Shown: piece after piece, positions 38,756-51,112 of the stretch | How positions within the stretch are numbered: the first letter of the stretch is position 1 | Layout of the letters: each line of letters starts with the position of its first letter | NCBI GenBank assembly: GCA_021464245.1 | Contig: JADCRB010000026.1 | Location: forward strand, 4,501,769 to 4,565,768 | DNA length: 64,000 nucleotides | Direction: 5' to 3' | Source of the DNA: Carallia brachiata | Taxonomy: Eukaryota > Streptophyta > Magnoliopsida > Malpighiales > Rhizophoraceae | The notes under the pieces: model-generated | The model's input: only the letters and a program-made list of their open reading frames with translations | Databases searched by the model: none | Told to the model about the DNA's origin: nothing | Translations under genes and position numbers: made by a program

Positions 38756-40405
38756 TCACTTGATAAGGATGCATCTTGCTGGGGATCCCTCAGCACCCAG
38801 CAATCTCAGAGGCAAGCAATGAACATCATAAACCCCAGGTTCAATGTTGTCAAGTTTCAGGCCCTCCACAAGAATTATCTCCTGAAACATTTTTGCAACA
38901 TATATATTAGTTCCTGATATCAAACTTTTCCGTTTAGTACCAAAAGTACCAAGCAATGATACATCATGATATCAATGGACATTAGAATATAAAACGAATA
39001 ATCATAGGACTAGTGCCTAATCAATGAGATAGATTTTCCTACCCTGCTTTTCAGGAACACAAGATGAGCTGCATGGGCATCAATATAGGCAGCAACGGAT
39101 AAGTAATCAAGTCCTATATTTTAAATCAGACAAAAAAAACATCAGCCCAAATCTTCATAAATTAAAGGAAAATAACTCACTATATATGTAGAAATTATTC
39201 AAGGCAAGTTGGACAATAAATCGTACCCACAAGCTTGATGTCAGTATTCTCAACCAGCCATTTGGCTCCATCCTCCATGAATCCAGTGTAGCTCGAATCA
39301 AACTCTTTCTTGAACATGAGTCGCCTGATATAGAAATCAAACTCTAGTTCAAGTGTTATTTCATTGAAATGTAATTATCCATTTTGGCTCAACAGCTAGA
39401 TTCACAGGTATCAAAACTTTAAAGCACCCTGGCTTGACTAGAAACTGTTAAAATGTGAATTTTGGCGTTGGTTTTGTAAAGGAAATTCTACCTGTCCGTA
39501 TTTGAAGTTCTAAACAGTACGCGGCGTACTCCTTTGGGAACGTTTAACGACTTCATAGCTTCAGCTGTAAAAAAGTATAAGTACAAAACTGGTAAAATGC
39601 AAACATGCTCTCGTCTCCGGTGGACACATACAAGAAGAACACAAACATTTAACAAATCGAGCTATAAGTCACTAAAGAAATGGCATTAACAGGTTAATTT
39701 TTTGAGAAATTCTCGCATGTAATTCACATTTTAGCGATGATTCTGATCTCAGCGTGATAACGCTGGTCATGTCCTATGTCAGGTTGCATAAGCAGCAATC
39801 ACACTGTAGAAAAAATTGGAAGATTTCTATGAAAAAACATACAAGTTTATGAGGGATTTATACCTGTTATGTTGGTATTTCGCGGCACATCAACCAACAG
39901 TGCCGGACCTATTGAAGCAAATTTGCAAAAACAAGAGGTTACACGCAACATAAATTATGAAATCAAAAGCAAGAACTACTGATCATTGAAATTTTGATTG
40001 ATATTAAGACATCATTAGTTACAAATTATTACCATTAAGGACGGCCAAGTCGAGCGAATTGATGTTAAACCCTGCGTTATAGTACTGATCATACACATGC
40101 CCCGGTGAGTCAATGTGCGTGCCCGTGTGTGCAGCTAGCTGCACTTCACCAACATTGACTAGGGAACCGTTCTTTATGCTAGCAACAAGGTGTACGTAGT
40201 CCTGGCCAAGTCCGTCCTTCGAGTCCCATATGGGCATCCTGGGATTGACCAAGTGGGTGATATCAAAGATTCTGCCATGGCCATACGCCTCTCTTGAACC
40301 TCGTCTCAGCCGAACAGGCTGACCGTCGAGCGAGTTGGTCAATAGCGCTAGCAACCCGGTGGATAGCAGCACAAAGAGCTGGAATTTTCTCATGCTTTTG
40401 CCCAT
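38756..40405 (-). CDS. Cyclase-family protein, kynurenine-formamidase-like (6 exons)
   Basis: Exons on the reverse strand: 40405-40033, 39908-39864, 39564-39492, 39324-39227, 39113-39043, 38881-38756. All are in phase, giving 261 aa. The cyclase superfamily (PF04199) includes metal-dependent amidohydrolases such as kynurenine formamidase. The metal-site signature [11 protein letters not shown] is present near residue 100, together with [14 protein letters not shown] before it and the typical [18 protein letters not shown] and [21 protein letters not shown] after it. A signal peptide is likely ([18 protein letters not shown]), which suggests apoplast or secretory location. I start at MGKSMRKFQ; an in-frame ATG 11 codons upstream (40438) would only add a polar stretch before the signal sequence. 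The plant homologues (CYC1-3, the nearest by position being At4g34180) have no settled substrate, so kynurenine should not be assumed. Confidence 0.9.
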
Positions 40406-40573
40406 ATTGGAGGATTGGCTTGTAGGAGTGAAAAACAAATGCTTAGGATATGTAGTTGGACCAAATACATAGATATAGATGGGATTTACATGCCAATTCA
40501 GCTTGGAAAGGGCACCTGTGAGTTCGTATTAACACAAGGACGGCTAGCATGAAAAGTGAAAAGGCTCTATTAC

Positions 40574-40782
40574 ATGGTCAAATAATTTTTTTTACTGTGT
40601 TTACACGTATTTTTTTTGTACAACCATGAGCATTTTTTGTGCAACCATAAACAAAAAATGTGCAACAAAAAAATAATAATACTTTTTGTATCACTTTTTA
40701 TCATTATAGTTACACAAAATACCCTTATGGTTGTACAAAAAAAATTAAGTGTAAAAACAGTAGGAAAAAATTGTTTGACCAT
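40574..40782. mobile_element. MITE with terminal inverted repeats of about 55 bp
   Basis: The left end ATGGTCAAATAATTTTTTTT...TTTTTTTGTACAACCATGAG is matched in reverse complement by the right end CTTATGGTTGTACAAAAAAA...ATTGTTTGACCAT, with few mismatches over about 55 bases. The middle (about 90 bases) is AT-rich. A target duplication is not clear. It lies about 170 bases upstream of the cyclase start, so it is in that gene's promoter. Confidence 0.75.
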
Positions 40783-42420
40783 AAACATTTTCCCGCGGTG
40801 AAATTAAGACCCACAAAATTTGGTCCACTGACTTGGTTCACAGTGGACATGGTCAAACTTTTAGCTGTAGAGGACATTTTTTTAGATTGGAACAATGGAA
40901 TAGAACATGTAAGGAAGCCTGCAATTTTTGAGCTTTTAAGCATCAAACACAATTAATAAATAAAATGAACTTTTTGTTAACAGTACTACCAATGCTAATT
41001 GTTATGCGAATGAAATTACATGATTACAATTAAATAGCAACAAAATTCTATTCAATGACATTTAATAGTTTATTTTTTTATTTTATTTTTTTATCCAATC
41101 ATCAAACGGTAAATATTACTTGTTGCTAGTTTGAAAATAATCTTATGAAGCCAAAAAGATTTTTCCTTGTTTATATTTGATTAACTCACCGCCGGCATCG
41201 TTTGGACTTTGCTCATGTCAAGAAAGCGTGTCCTTGCACAGTCTGGAGGATTTATGTATTTCATCACCCAACCATTACATAGAAAATTTGCAAACAGCCA
41301 AAAAATGGCGGGTCTAAGTTTTTGCACTACCTTGATGGCTGATATTAGGCTAACGTATATTTTAGAAAAGTTGATTCCACTATCTGGAAACGAAATTGTG
41401 ACATCATGCCTTTTTTCGAACGTTTACGATACAGAAATGGGCAAAAGTTACTTCTTTGTCATTTAAATCCTTAGTTCATTCCATGGAAATGAGCCAACGA
41501 TCACTTTGTCGCGAGCCGCGCAATTTTGTTTTTTAAGTCTCATTTACACATGTTTATATTAGATCAAGATTTATATGATCGATGCTTGAATCAAGTAAAC
41601 TCCTTTGCTTGATATTTCCGGATTGGTGATGAATCACAATCATCTGGATTGTTCTTGGGCTCAATGCAGCTCCAGTTCTGGGAAGCAGACTCATGGTAGA
41701 TGATACTGAATTGGATTAGAAGCGAGATCCAATACTTATAAGACAGAATACAGTTAAGAGGAGTTCAAGTGTGTTCCTGAAGAGTCCCCTTAAATATTTA
41801 AGTAAGTGTCTAGTTGAAGATTGAAGGTAGAGTGAAGAGATTTGAGAAAGAGAGAGATTACTTTGAGAAGGACATCCTCCTGTTTATTAACTTTTTTTTT
41901 ATCTGAACATCCTCCTATCTATAAGAGTAAGGGTATTGACCTTGATGGAATCCACCGATATAATGGATGACTAATGTAAGGGTTAAAAGGCCATGAGTCA
42001 CGAGAGTCCATAATATACTTGTGACTTGAAATAAGTTTATTTGTTAATAGAGTGAGGATGAGTTTTGACGTCTTTTAGACCCAATATAATAAAATACTTA
42101 TCACATGGATTAAGAGGTTTGGTCAGCTATTAAGATGACTAAAACAGCAATACGCGGCAAGACCTTCAACGGCAAAATTCAAAGACAAATGTTAAATCAA
42201 TCGAAATATTATTAACATAGTTTGTTAGGTTTACTCTTTGTTTTTTGTTTTTTGTCTTTTTTAATAAATTTATGTCTTACGGGACGATATCCTATTTAAA
42301 TTTTTGTACTTATAATTAGTTGTACTTATAATTCAATCAGTTGGATATTAAATTTGACTAATTGCATTCAGACGCTTTTTTGGGTTTCCTTTTGTTTGAA
42401 ACTATAACTTTTCTGAAAGG

Positions 42421-42770
42421 GTTAATATACAAAAATATTATTAAATTTATTTAAAAAAATTAGTACTAATTTTAAAAAGTAATAATTTATCCTTTTAAAA
42501 ATTTTTATAATAAATTTAGCACTTTTAAAATTTTTTAAACAGAATTTTTTTATTTTGATGATATGATATTAACTTATATGATTATTATTTTATCAAAACA
42601 GATATATTTCTATAAATATGTTATTGAAATTGACATATTCTATGTATATAAAATCATTACATGTTAGATTTGTTACAAAAATATTCAAAGAGAAACAAAT
42701 TGTTATTTTTTAAAATTAATATTAAATTTATTATTTTTAATAAATTTAATGATATATTTGTATAGTAATC
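42421..42770. mobile_element. Foldback element of 350 bp with about 100-bp arms
   Basis: The left arm (42421-42525: GTTAATATACAAAAATATTA...ATTTTAAAAAGTAATAATTT...AAATTTAGCAC) pairs with the right arm (42660-42770) read in reverse complement (GATTACTATACAAATATATC...ATTTTAAAAAATAACAATTT...CAAATCTAACATG). The loop contains TTTTGATGATATGATATTAA. No open frame is seen. The arms differ at roughly one base in five and no target duplication is visible, so it is an old insertion. Confidence 0.65.
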
Positions 42771-43694
42771 TAAATTAAAATCAAAAGTGCTCCTTCACGG
42801 TTGGAGGAAGTTGGGGAGGGAGGTTCTTTGGGCAATAAATTGGGCATCATTTTATACAAGAATAAAGAGGTGGACTAATGGTTATAATGGATTGGACTAT
42901 ATTATAGCTCTTCTGTGTTTTGCTGCGTTACATTAGAGCCCATCTCTAAATACAAGCCCACGTTAGCCGTTTAAGAAATATCTAAATAAATGAAGTCTAC
43001 TAAATGTTTTTCGTAGTTTTTCATAGGGAGAGAGACTTCGGGCTTCATTCTTGGGGTGAACCCCGGGGGGTGGGGGAAGTAGTATAGCAACTGCAACGAA
43101 AAAAAGACAAGTAATGATTTTGAATATTAATTTAAGTAATTATTAATTTTATTGGTCAAAAATATGATCAAAAGTTTTCACAATACCTCTTCTCCTTATT
43201 TTTTTTTATGGTTTTCATTCTCTCTCAAGACTTTAAAAAAAAAAACACACAGAATATGAAAAAGGAATGGTAGAGTAAATTTTGAATATTTGGACATTTT
43301 CATTTCTAAACTAAGAAATAAAAGGAATGGCAATCCTTATTCAATTAGGATTATAAGCATTAAACTCAGCCTAATGGAGGTGGCGCTGGGACATTTGTCC
43401 TAATTGGGGTGAAAGGAGTTTGATTCCTTTTATCACTAAAATCCTCTATATTTGTGGAAGTTATTCATTTTGTGAGTAGGAATGCTTTTATCTTGTACGG
43501 TATATTAAACTCATTTTTTTCCGTTTCTTTTAACAATTGATTGACTAACTGTTAATTATTACTTGTGTTCAGAAAAAAAAAAAAGATTATAACATTAAAC
43601 ACGAAATCTTTGACCGTTGGAAATCAACATTTCAAAAGAAGAGAAAAAAAACACGTAAATCTTTAACCGTTGGGATCTTAATTTTGACCAATCC

Positions 43695-43720
43695 AAAGAG
43701 AGAGAGAGAGAGAGAGAGAG
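43695..43720. repeat. (GA)n microsatellite
   Basis: About 13 AG repeats in intergenic DNA. Confidence 0.85.
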
Positions 43721-44009
43721 ATTAATAGATTTTGAACTATATGTCACAAGATTTTTTTTTTGCATTGTTTACTGAAAAAATGTTACTTAAAAAAGACAGA
43801 TTAAAAGTCAATTAAATTAACTTAAATCCATTAATTGAACCATTTCATTCTTATTAAAGGTTCAGTGCATCACGGGGATAACAATTTTAGGATCAAACAT
43901 TATTCAATCTTCAAACAAACAATTCGGTAAATAACAAGTAGCAACACTCGCATAATCAATTACATAGCATATAACCCCGAACTTCATTCAATTGACGGCT
44001 TGGAACATA

Positions 44010-44696
44010 TTACTGTTTTCCATGCTTGGCCTCATACTCCTTCCAAAGCTGATCGACATTCTTTCCCAACAAATCCACAAAATACTGGGCATTATAATCA
44101 CCCTTCATCTTCCCGTTAAGATCGGCAACAAACCCATTTCTAAGGCTGTTACAATAGTCTAAAAATCTGGCCGTGACATCATACCCTTGATCCCACCGGT
44201 CGCCCTGACCTGGTTGCACCCAATGACTAGGTGCATAATTAGCCTTCAGTCTAACGAAATCAGTAATCCCTTCAATTAATCCACCTGGGGTTCGACCATT
44301 ACCGTTCCATTGCCATACGTGAGTCATCTCATGATAGATTACCCCAGTAAATTCCCTTCTTACATCACCACTATAGTTACCTATGTAGTTGGCACTTACA
44401 TGGATCTCATTGTCAATTGTATATGCAACTCCATCCATGTCATCAATAAACAAGCTGACGCCTTGCACATTTTTTTTGGACGCTCTGGTGGTCTGTTGGA
44501 AGAGTTTCCATATGAAATTCGTGGCAGAATCAAGCGTTTGATTGCTGTAATCAATCCCAATATCTCTAGTGAAGCGAGCTCCACCAGCAGTAGAAACGGC
44601 TGTGTTGGTGACGTTGTAGTGCATGGCATGGGTGCATATGGCTTGCATTGCTAGAGAGATTAGAAAGGCGAAGACAATTAGGACTCGGAAAGACAT
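44010..44696 (-). CDS. Basic secretory protein family (plant PBSP), single exon
   Basis: One uninterrupted frame of 228 aa. Residues 1 to about 24 are a signal peptide (MSFRVLIVFAFLISLAMQAICTH, the core being hydrophobic). The remainder is a full basic secretory protein domain (PF04450): the start YNVTNTAVSTAGGARF, the central metallopeptidase-like motif HEMTHVWQW with GGLIEGITDFVRL after it, then the end VDQLWKEYEAKHG. The HExxH-type motif reads HEMTH, so the metal ligands are kept. Proteins of this family are apoplastic and pathogen- or stress-induced (tobacco NtPRp27, wheat WCI-5, PR-17); enzyme activity is inferred rather than shown for most. The length is normal and the frame intact. A TATA box (44876-44869 on the reverse strand) lies about 175 bases upstream of the ATG. 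Confidence 0.95.
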   Translation of the reverse strand: MSFRVLIVFAFLISLAMQAICTHAMHYNVTNTAVSTAGGARFTRDIGIDYSNQTLDSATNFIWKLFQQTTRASKKNVQGVSLFIDDMDGVAYTIDNEIHVSANYIGNYSGDVRREFTGVIYHEMTHVWQWNGNGRTPGGLIEGITDFVRLKANYAPSHWVQPGQGDRWDQGYDVTARFLDYCNSLRNGFVADLNGKMKGDYNAQYFVDLLGKNVDQLWKEYEAKHGKQ

Positions 44697-44868
44697 ACTT
44701 GATTCAACAGCTTGTGGGATTTATTGTATTTCTTCTGTTGCTAGAAATAGAATTTGTGTTTAATTTACGCAAGAATTGTGTTGGTATGGTTTACGTAGAG
44801 AACATTTATTTTTGGTGGAATTCACAGAGAACATTGAGACGCTTGGACAGTCGTATGCAAGAGGGCTG

Positions 44869-44876
44869 CATTTATA
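44869..44876 (-). promoter_or_regulatory. TATA box of the basic secretory protein gene
   Basis: GAGTATAAATGC on the reverse strand. Transcription would start near 44840, leaving a leader of about 145 bases before the ATG at 44696. Confidence 0.5.
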
Positions 44877-46046
44877 CTCGGAAAGTTGGACATGACCAGC
44901 TCAGGACTGAAACAAATGCTTTGTCGTTGACCATAAAATTCTCGTGGATGTTTCATTTACCAGTGTTGATACCAGGCATTGTCCAAACAAATCGAGACAA
45001 ATATTTTGTTCTTATTTTTTTAATTTTAAGTACATTGTACATAAATTTTAAAATTTTATACTTTTTTTTATCAATTTTGTATATTCCATACACAGTATTT
45101 TTTAAAATAGATTATTTAAAACTTACTATACATAAATCTTATCTCGCTTTTTCTCTTGTTCTCTCTGTCTGGTTCTTCTCCTGTGTCATTCCCTGTGTCC
45201 AGCTATTATTTTGCTTTAAAGAAAAGTCCAAATTATAGGATATGGGAGTGACTTGTAACTTGGCTTAGGCCTCAAATTTGATCCATATAAACAAAATGAA
45301 AGTCCAAATTGGAGAGATCTACATGAATTTATTTTTCTGTTTTTTCTTTTGGACAAGTAAGAGCAAGCTTTTATTTAAAAAAAAAAAACAAAAGAAAGTA
45401 TTACATCTCTAGTACCATCAAACCAAAAACCAAAAGATGGCATTGCATAACATGAATAGGTGCCAATAAATGCCTCAAAAAATCCAGCTTTAAATATGTA
45501 AAAATTGATAATTTGAAAAAAAAAAAAAAAGAAATTCCCAAACTGACAATCCTCCGAGACATGTTAGGTATGAGGTCCGTTACTATAACAGACACCCAAC
45601 AAATATTAACAAGTCACTATTCAAAACCACAACATCAATTCCTTCGAAACAAAACAGCAGCTACCATACCTCTAAAGTTGATAATTTCATTCCACTTTTC
45701 AAGAGAATAATTTTTTTTAAACAAACACTGATAAATATGAATTAAAATAAATACACTCTTCTTCATTCTGAGTCTCATGTTACTTTTTACAAAACAAGCA
45801 ACCCTAAATATTTTTGTGTAATGTTCGATATGATATGAATAATAAATCCACAAAGTACATACATTATGGATTGGTATCATAAATGTAAAAATTAAACTAG
45901 TAAAATAAAAATATAATAATATAAAAATTGATAAAAAAATTGGGTGAATAAACTTGTGTATAGAACAAATGTATGCTGGGAGAGTTTTACCCTTTTGCGG
46001 GTCCTTCTCGGTTCAACTCTAAGTTATTTGGGTCCAATTGACTTCC

Positions 46047-46084
<38 letters not shown>

Positions 46085-48642
46085 TTTACAAAGAAAAAGG
46101 AAAAAGGGTTTAGAGGCTTTGACCTTCCAAGCTTCCATAGGATTAAAAAAAAAAAAAAGAAAAAGAAAAACAGGGTGATTAGATAATTATCCAAACCTTC
46201 AAACTATTGACCGATAAGATAAGATTATATGCCTATATTGAAGTATTGTTAGAATTAGGATGGTAACAAGCGACCCTAGTTTTACAAGAGATAGCTAACG
46301 TCTTTATTATATGTTTTTTACGGTGTTAGAAGGGGAAAAAAAAAAAGGGTATCGGTGGAAAATATGTTGCGGTGCGGTGCGTGACCTGGGTTCCAGTGGA
46401 ATAGGATAAGTTAATCGGTAGGACAGGACAGGAGGCAGAGTCTGAGGTTTCGGTGGTGCCGATGGGGTTAGGCTGAGGAGGAGGAGGAGGCGGCGATGCA
46501 CAAATTGGGATGTGTATAATTTCAACATACAATTAGGCAATAGAGGAGACTCCCATCAATCCACCATAACGTATTTTAGTGAAAGCTCTACACATTTTGG
46601 AGTCTCAAAACCAAAACAGTGTGCTGCTTATCGAAGCCATTAAAAAGCAAAGCTTTGTTGACAATTGGGATATAAAATTGGTGGCAGAAATGCCCAGATG
46701 GTGTTAAAGTTTGAATGATCAGAGAAAATTTTTAGTTTAAATTTGAATTTGGAGCCCAAAACGCATTACACTCCTGGAATGAATTTTGCATTTGTTGAAG
46801 TTGAATGATTGCCCTTTCCTTACCTTTGTGTGTTTGCTGGCTGTTTTGAACCAGAACCTTGAGTTTCCAAACAAAAACACTAGGCTTTATGGATAAAAAT
46901 GCATATCATTTCTGTAACGGTTTTTTTATATAATCAAATATATGATCATATTCTCTTTTTTTAAAAAAATTAAATTGTAAATATATTTAGTGTTACATCT
47001 AAATATACTTAGTATTATCTTTAAATCTCAATATTCAAAAAAAATTTAAATTTTTTTTTGTTTTATTTTAATATGGCTAAACGTTTGGAAAAAATGTCTG
47101 GACATACACTTTTATTGTTCTGTAACCGACCCTCTAACAAAATCCGCAATGAAAATTGCCTAGCAGCACCACTTTGTGACGCTAAGCACATGTATGCATA
47201 TGCAATTTTTTGTACTCCAAGTCCTGTCCCAATTTGCTGTCTTTCTCTTTTTAATTTGAGGCTATAGTATCAAGTCACAAATTTATCTGAGACGATCTTC
47301 TGCACCATTGCACTTAAGTTTGATTGGTCGTCTCAATTTTCTTTCTATTGGAACATAAAAGAAAAAAAATAAAAGATGGAAAGCAGTTAATTACGAGCTC
47401 CACTTCAATAACTCTGTGTTATAATTGTACTAACAGATGGTTCTATCTTTCCGAAACTAGCCATCGAATTTTTTTTTTTTTAATGATTATTTACCAAGTA
47501 TTGTCTAGTAATGGAGCACACGAGGAATCCCAGGTACAACAAGAGTAGTTTTTTGGTTAATTTGTTTCCTTGGTCACTGTGATTGGCAAAGTTCGTCCAA
47601 AATCATAAACCAACTCGTGATCATGATTTTTACAAGAATTGCAGCTTATCTGTTGGACAAGTATTCTTAATTATGGAGTCAAGGTTTGAATCTTTGTTAA
47701 ACTATTTATGTCAGACTCTACAAAATTTTGGGAGAGATTGATAACTATTATAAGGTATTTTAAAATTTATTCTTTTATAGATATAATTTAGTGATTCAAT
47801 TTATTATACAATATATTTTTTAACTTTTTTGTTTTAAAAAAAGAAAAGTAGTTTGATCTCAAATGAAAAAAAAAAAAAAAGTACTTTTAATTAGTACTTT
47901 TAATTATCTTCACCAATTGCTACGCATATTCAACTCCCGAATAGTAATATACATGGAACTCTTGGTTAATCTAAAAAATCCAGCAAGTGTTACTGGAAGC
48001 GTCAGACCTATGTTTAAGCTTGCCAATAATTTCTCCTGATTTCTTCTTATTTTAGTCATATGGATCACAACATGGAAGCATAACTCAACTTAATGGTTTT
48101 GTTGTTGTACCAATAGAAAACGCGTTATTTTGGTAGATCATCAATAGAAAAAATTGCTTATAAAATCAATAGAAAAAGTTGATTCTCTAATCAGACATTG
48201 GATAGAGAAGAGAGATAGTAAGTCCAATTTTTTTTTTTTTTACTAATTCTCATCTAATATCACTATAGTAATCCAAAGCACTAATTGTGTGTTTAGATTA
48301 ATAGAAACTGAATAAAAAAGAAAATAAATAGAAAATAATACAGTAATAATGATATTATAATTAATAAAAATTAATCATTAGAAAGTTGAAAGAAAAAATA
48401 AATAATAATTTATGAGATAAAAATAAAATTTAATTGTTTAGATAGATAAAAAATAAATAAAAAAATAAATAAATAATATTTTTTTTGTTTTTTCTTTCCA
48501 AACAAAGCACAAATGCCAAGAGGCCCAACTCCTTAACCAACCGACATCTCCAAACACAGAGCATTGACATGACGCAATGTAGACATGTACAACAAACGCG
48601 GAAGCAACAGCAAAAACTTTAGAGTGCTCTTCAGACTCCAGC

Positions 48643-48650
48643 TATATAAT
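48643..48650 (+). promoter_or_regulatory. TATA box of the LRR gene
   Basis: GCTATATAATCTC lies about 110 bases upstream of the ATG at 48755, so the leader would be about 80 bases. Confidence 0.5.
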
Positions 48651-48754
48651 CTCACAAGGAAGAAAAATTCCACTCAAAATACCAACTTTCCCTGTTAAAC
48701 CATTGCCGGTACCCCAAATCAAACCTGAAAAGTTGCAACCATCACCTGCTGGCA

Positions 48755-49915
48755 ATGTTTTACATCCTCTGTATTCTCCTCTGTTTCTTCCTCTTCAATG
48801 CTAGCAATTATCTAGCCGTGGCCCTCACTTCACCACAAGACATCTCAGCTCTTAAAGCCTTCAAGGCCTCAATTAAGCCAAGTTCAATTCCACCATGGTC
48901 CTGTCTAGGCTCATGGGACTTCACCACCACCGACCCATGTGCAGTCCCTCGCAGGACCCACTTCACCTGCGGCATCACCTGTTCCCCTGACTCGACACGG
49001 GTCAGCCAACTCACTCTTGACTCCGCTGGCTACTCGGGCCAACTCACCCCTTTCATTTCTCAACTCAGCAATCTCACCATCCTCGACCTCTCTGATAACA
49101 GCTTCTTCGGCCCAATCCCATCTTCCATTTCCGCTCTAGTCAACCTCCAAACCTTGAGTCTCCGTTCCAACTCCTTGTCTGGCTCAGTCCCTAACTCGAT
49201 CACCAACCTAAAATCCCTGGAGTCTTTAGACCTTTCACGTAATTCTCTATCTGGGTACCTTCCGCAAACCATGAATTCGATGTCCAACTTGAAAAGACTC
49301 GATCTTAGTTACAATAAACTAACTGGGTCTTTGCCAAAACTGCCATATATGTTACTGGATTTGGCCATAAAGGCGAATTCTTTATCTGGGTCACTGTCGA
49401 AATCGTCTTTTGATGGGTTAACTCAGTTGGCAGTGATTGAACTTAGTGAGAACTCGTTGACGGGAACACTAGAATCCTGGTTCTTTCTTTTGCCTGCACT
49501 TCAGCAAGTCAATTTGTCCAATAACAGTCTGACACAAGTCGAGATCTCCAAGCCTGCCAATGGCATCAGCGAGCTGGTGGTAGCCGATCTTGGGTTCAAC
49601 AAACTCGAGGGAAACGCCCCTGTAAATTTCGCTACTTATCCGCTGCTGTCCTCTCTGTCGCTCAGGTACAATCGTTTACGTGGCACGATCCCGTTGGAGT
49701 ACAGCCAAAAGAAGAGTTTGAGAAGGTTGTTTCTGGACGGAAATTTCTTGATCGGCAAACCGCCGTCGGCATTTTTCGCCGGTGACACGGCCGTTTCCGG
49801 GAGCTTGGGGGATAATTGTCTACAGGAGTGTCCAGGTTCGTCTAACCTCTGTACACCGTCGCAGAAGCCTACCTCTTCATGCAGGCAAGCGTACGGTGGA
49901 AAATCAAGATCTTAG
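48755..49915 (+). CDS. Secreted leucine-rich-repeat protein, receptor-like without kinase
   Basis: A single exon of 386 aa. A signal peptide (about 1-24, ILCILLCFFLFNASNYLAVA) is followed by an LRR N-terminal cap (DISALKAFKASIKP, GSWDFTTTDPC). About ten plant-type LRRs run from about 90 to 340 (LTILDLSDNSFFGPIPSSIS, LESLDLSRNSLSGYLPQ, LKRLDLSYNKLTGSLP, LRRLFLDGNFLIGKPP). The C-terminal cap has paired Cys (NCLQECPGSSNLC, then SSC). There is no transmembrane helix, GPI-like tail or kinase, so it is probably apoplastic or wall-bound. It resembles the Arabidopsis group of small LRR proteins such as At1g03440 and At4g03010. The spacing around the fifth to seventh repeats is less regular. Ligand and role are unknown. 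Confidence 0.93.
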   Translation: MFYILCILLCFFLFNASNYLAVALTSPQDISALKAFKASIKPSSIPPWSCLGSWDFTTTDPCAVPRRTHFTCGITCSPDSTRVSQLTLDSAGYSGQLTPFISQLSNLTILDLSDNSFFGPIPSSISALVNLQTLSLRSNSLSGSVPNSITNLKSLESLDLSRNSLSGYLPQTMNSMSNLKRLDLSYNKLTGSLPKLPYMLLDLAIKANSLSGSLSKSSFDGLTQLAVIELSENSLTGTLESWFFLLPALQQVNLSNNSLTQVEISKPANGISELVVADLGFNKLEGNAPVNFATYPLLSSLSLRYNRLRGTIPLEYSQKKSLRRLFLDGNFLIGKPPSAFFAGDTAVSGSLGDNCLQECPGSSNLCTPSQKPTSSCRQAYGGKSRS

Positions 49916-50840
49916 AATTTTTATAGTGTCGGTCGGTCCATTAATTTTTGTTTTTCCATAGGACAAATAAACAACTTTGTATCTTCAGTTCAATAATAAA
50001 ACAATATTAATGAAAAATACCGTTGGTAATTAAAGTTACTGTCTTACTAATTTCAATATGGTTTCTTTATTTCAAGAGATATGAATGTCACATGGGCTTG
50101 TCTAAACAATATTTATTAAGGTAAGGCCACAAAGTTTGGAATGTGGCTTAGTTCATGAATGGAAAGTGCTTGTGAAATCGCCCTTGATGCTTTTTAATTT
50201 TGGCATCACTGAAACTATGTAATGTATAATACGTTAAAGATAGATAATTAATTTAATAATTTATTTATTATTTTTTATTATATTTATTATATTTTTATAA
50301 TTAAATAATTTAAATTTTTATATATTAATTTTATATTTATTATTATATCCTCACATAATTTTTTTTTTTTTAATTGTTGCACATAGTTGCTCAATTTGTG
50401 CTACATTGAAGCTTTATGTCTGTCGGTAGCACGGTATTCGATGTCTCCCTTCACGGTTTACGCTAACAAAATTTGCACCGCCGCTCAAGAGAGGTTTGGG
50501 TGGTTAATGGCCTTACTGCCGTGTGAGAAATTAAATGTTTAAGCCCCTGTCAAATTAAGTGGCAGTATTAAAATATATGTAGGTTTTATTAAATTCGAAC
50601 GATTTGATAATATTTAATAAATATCAAAATTTATTGTCTTGTAAATTTAGTATATAGGGTTTGATTTATTTAGTGACTGTAAATTTACATAATTTTCTCT
50701 AATAAGTTTATGCATATTTTCTTCAAATTACCCATTTTATTAAAAAAAGAAAATTTGCAGGAGGAGATTATTATGTTAAACGAGGAGCAATTAACTTAAA
50801 AAAATTTTAGTTCGAAACAAAAGTCTGAATTGAAGCACTC

Positions 50841-51112
50841 AGGCCAAACGAGCAGCGGTCTCACTATCCAAAAGATCTTCAAGACCATAATTGCTTTTTA
50901 TGGCAAAATGACCGTCTGATCATATTCTAATTACCATTTCTTTTCCTGCTGGGTTATCATTAACTCCCGGTTGAAAAATTTACTGCAAAAAAACAGAACA
51001 GATTTCGCTGGCAGCCTCGAGGCGTATGCTTCACTTATGCAGTATACGAAAAAGACTGAAGATTTACGACGGATAGCTGCAAAAGAGACATTTTGAAACC
51101 CACCCCAGAAGC
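50841..51112 (+). repeat. Direct repeat copy A (partner at 53745-54013)
   Basis: Shared landmarks in the same order as copy B: AGGCCAAA, AAAAGATCTTC, CATATTCTAATTAC then ATTTCTTTT, CTGCTGGGTT, GTTGAAAA then TTACTGCAA, GGCAGCCTC, ATGCAG then ATA, GATTTACGA and AGACATTTTGA. Identity is roughly 75-80% by eye. The copy has no intact reading frame. Confidence 0.8.

Larger units (their letters stand above)
40439..44009. other. Intergenic region with foldback elements
   Basis: It holds the cyclase promoter, a MITE (40574-40782), a long foldback element (42421-42770) and a (GA)n run (43695-43720). The open frame at 41209-41466 has no recognisable features. No gene is supported. Confidence 0.55.
44697..48754. 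other. Intergenic region between the BSP and LRR genes
   Basis: No gene supported. It holds an A run of 28 (46053-46080) and other homopolymers, AT-rich blocks, and a GC-richer patch at about 46360-46500 with GGAGGAGGAGGAGGCGGCG that encodes nothing recognisable. A weak tRNA-like repeat may lie near 47645-47760 (TCAAGGTTTGAATC as B-box-like). Confidence 0.5.

Noticed and set aside
44648..45238. Forward open frame of 196 codons upstream of the BSP gene
   Set aside because: It begins inside the antisense of the BSP signal peptide and runs through its promoter, with hydrophobic low-complexity translation from AT-rich DNA.
46360..46540. GC-rich stretch with GGAGGAGGAGGAGGCGGCG
   Set aside because: No frame encodes a recognisable protein; probably a simple triplet repeat in intergenic DNA.
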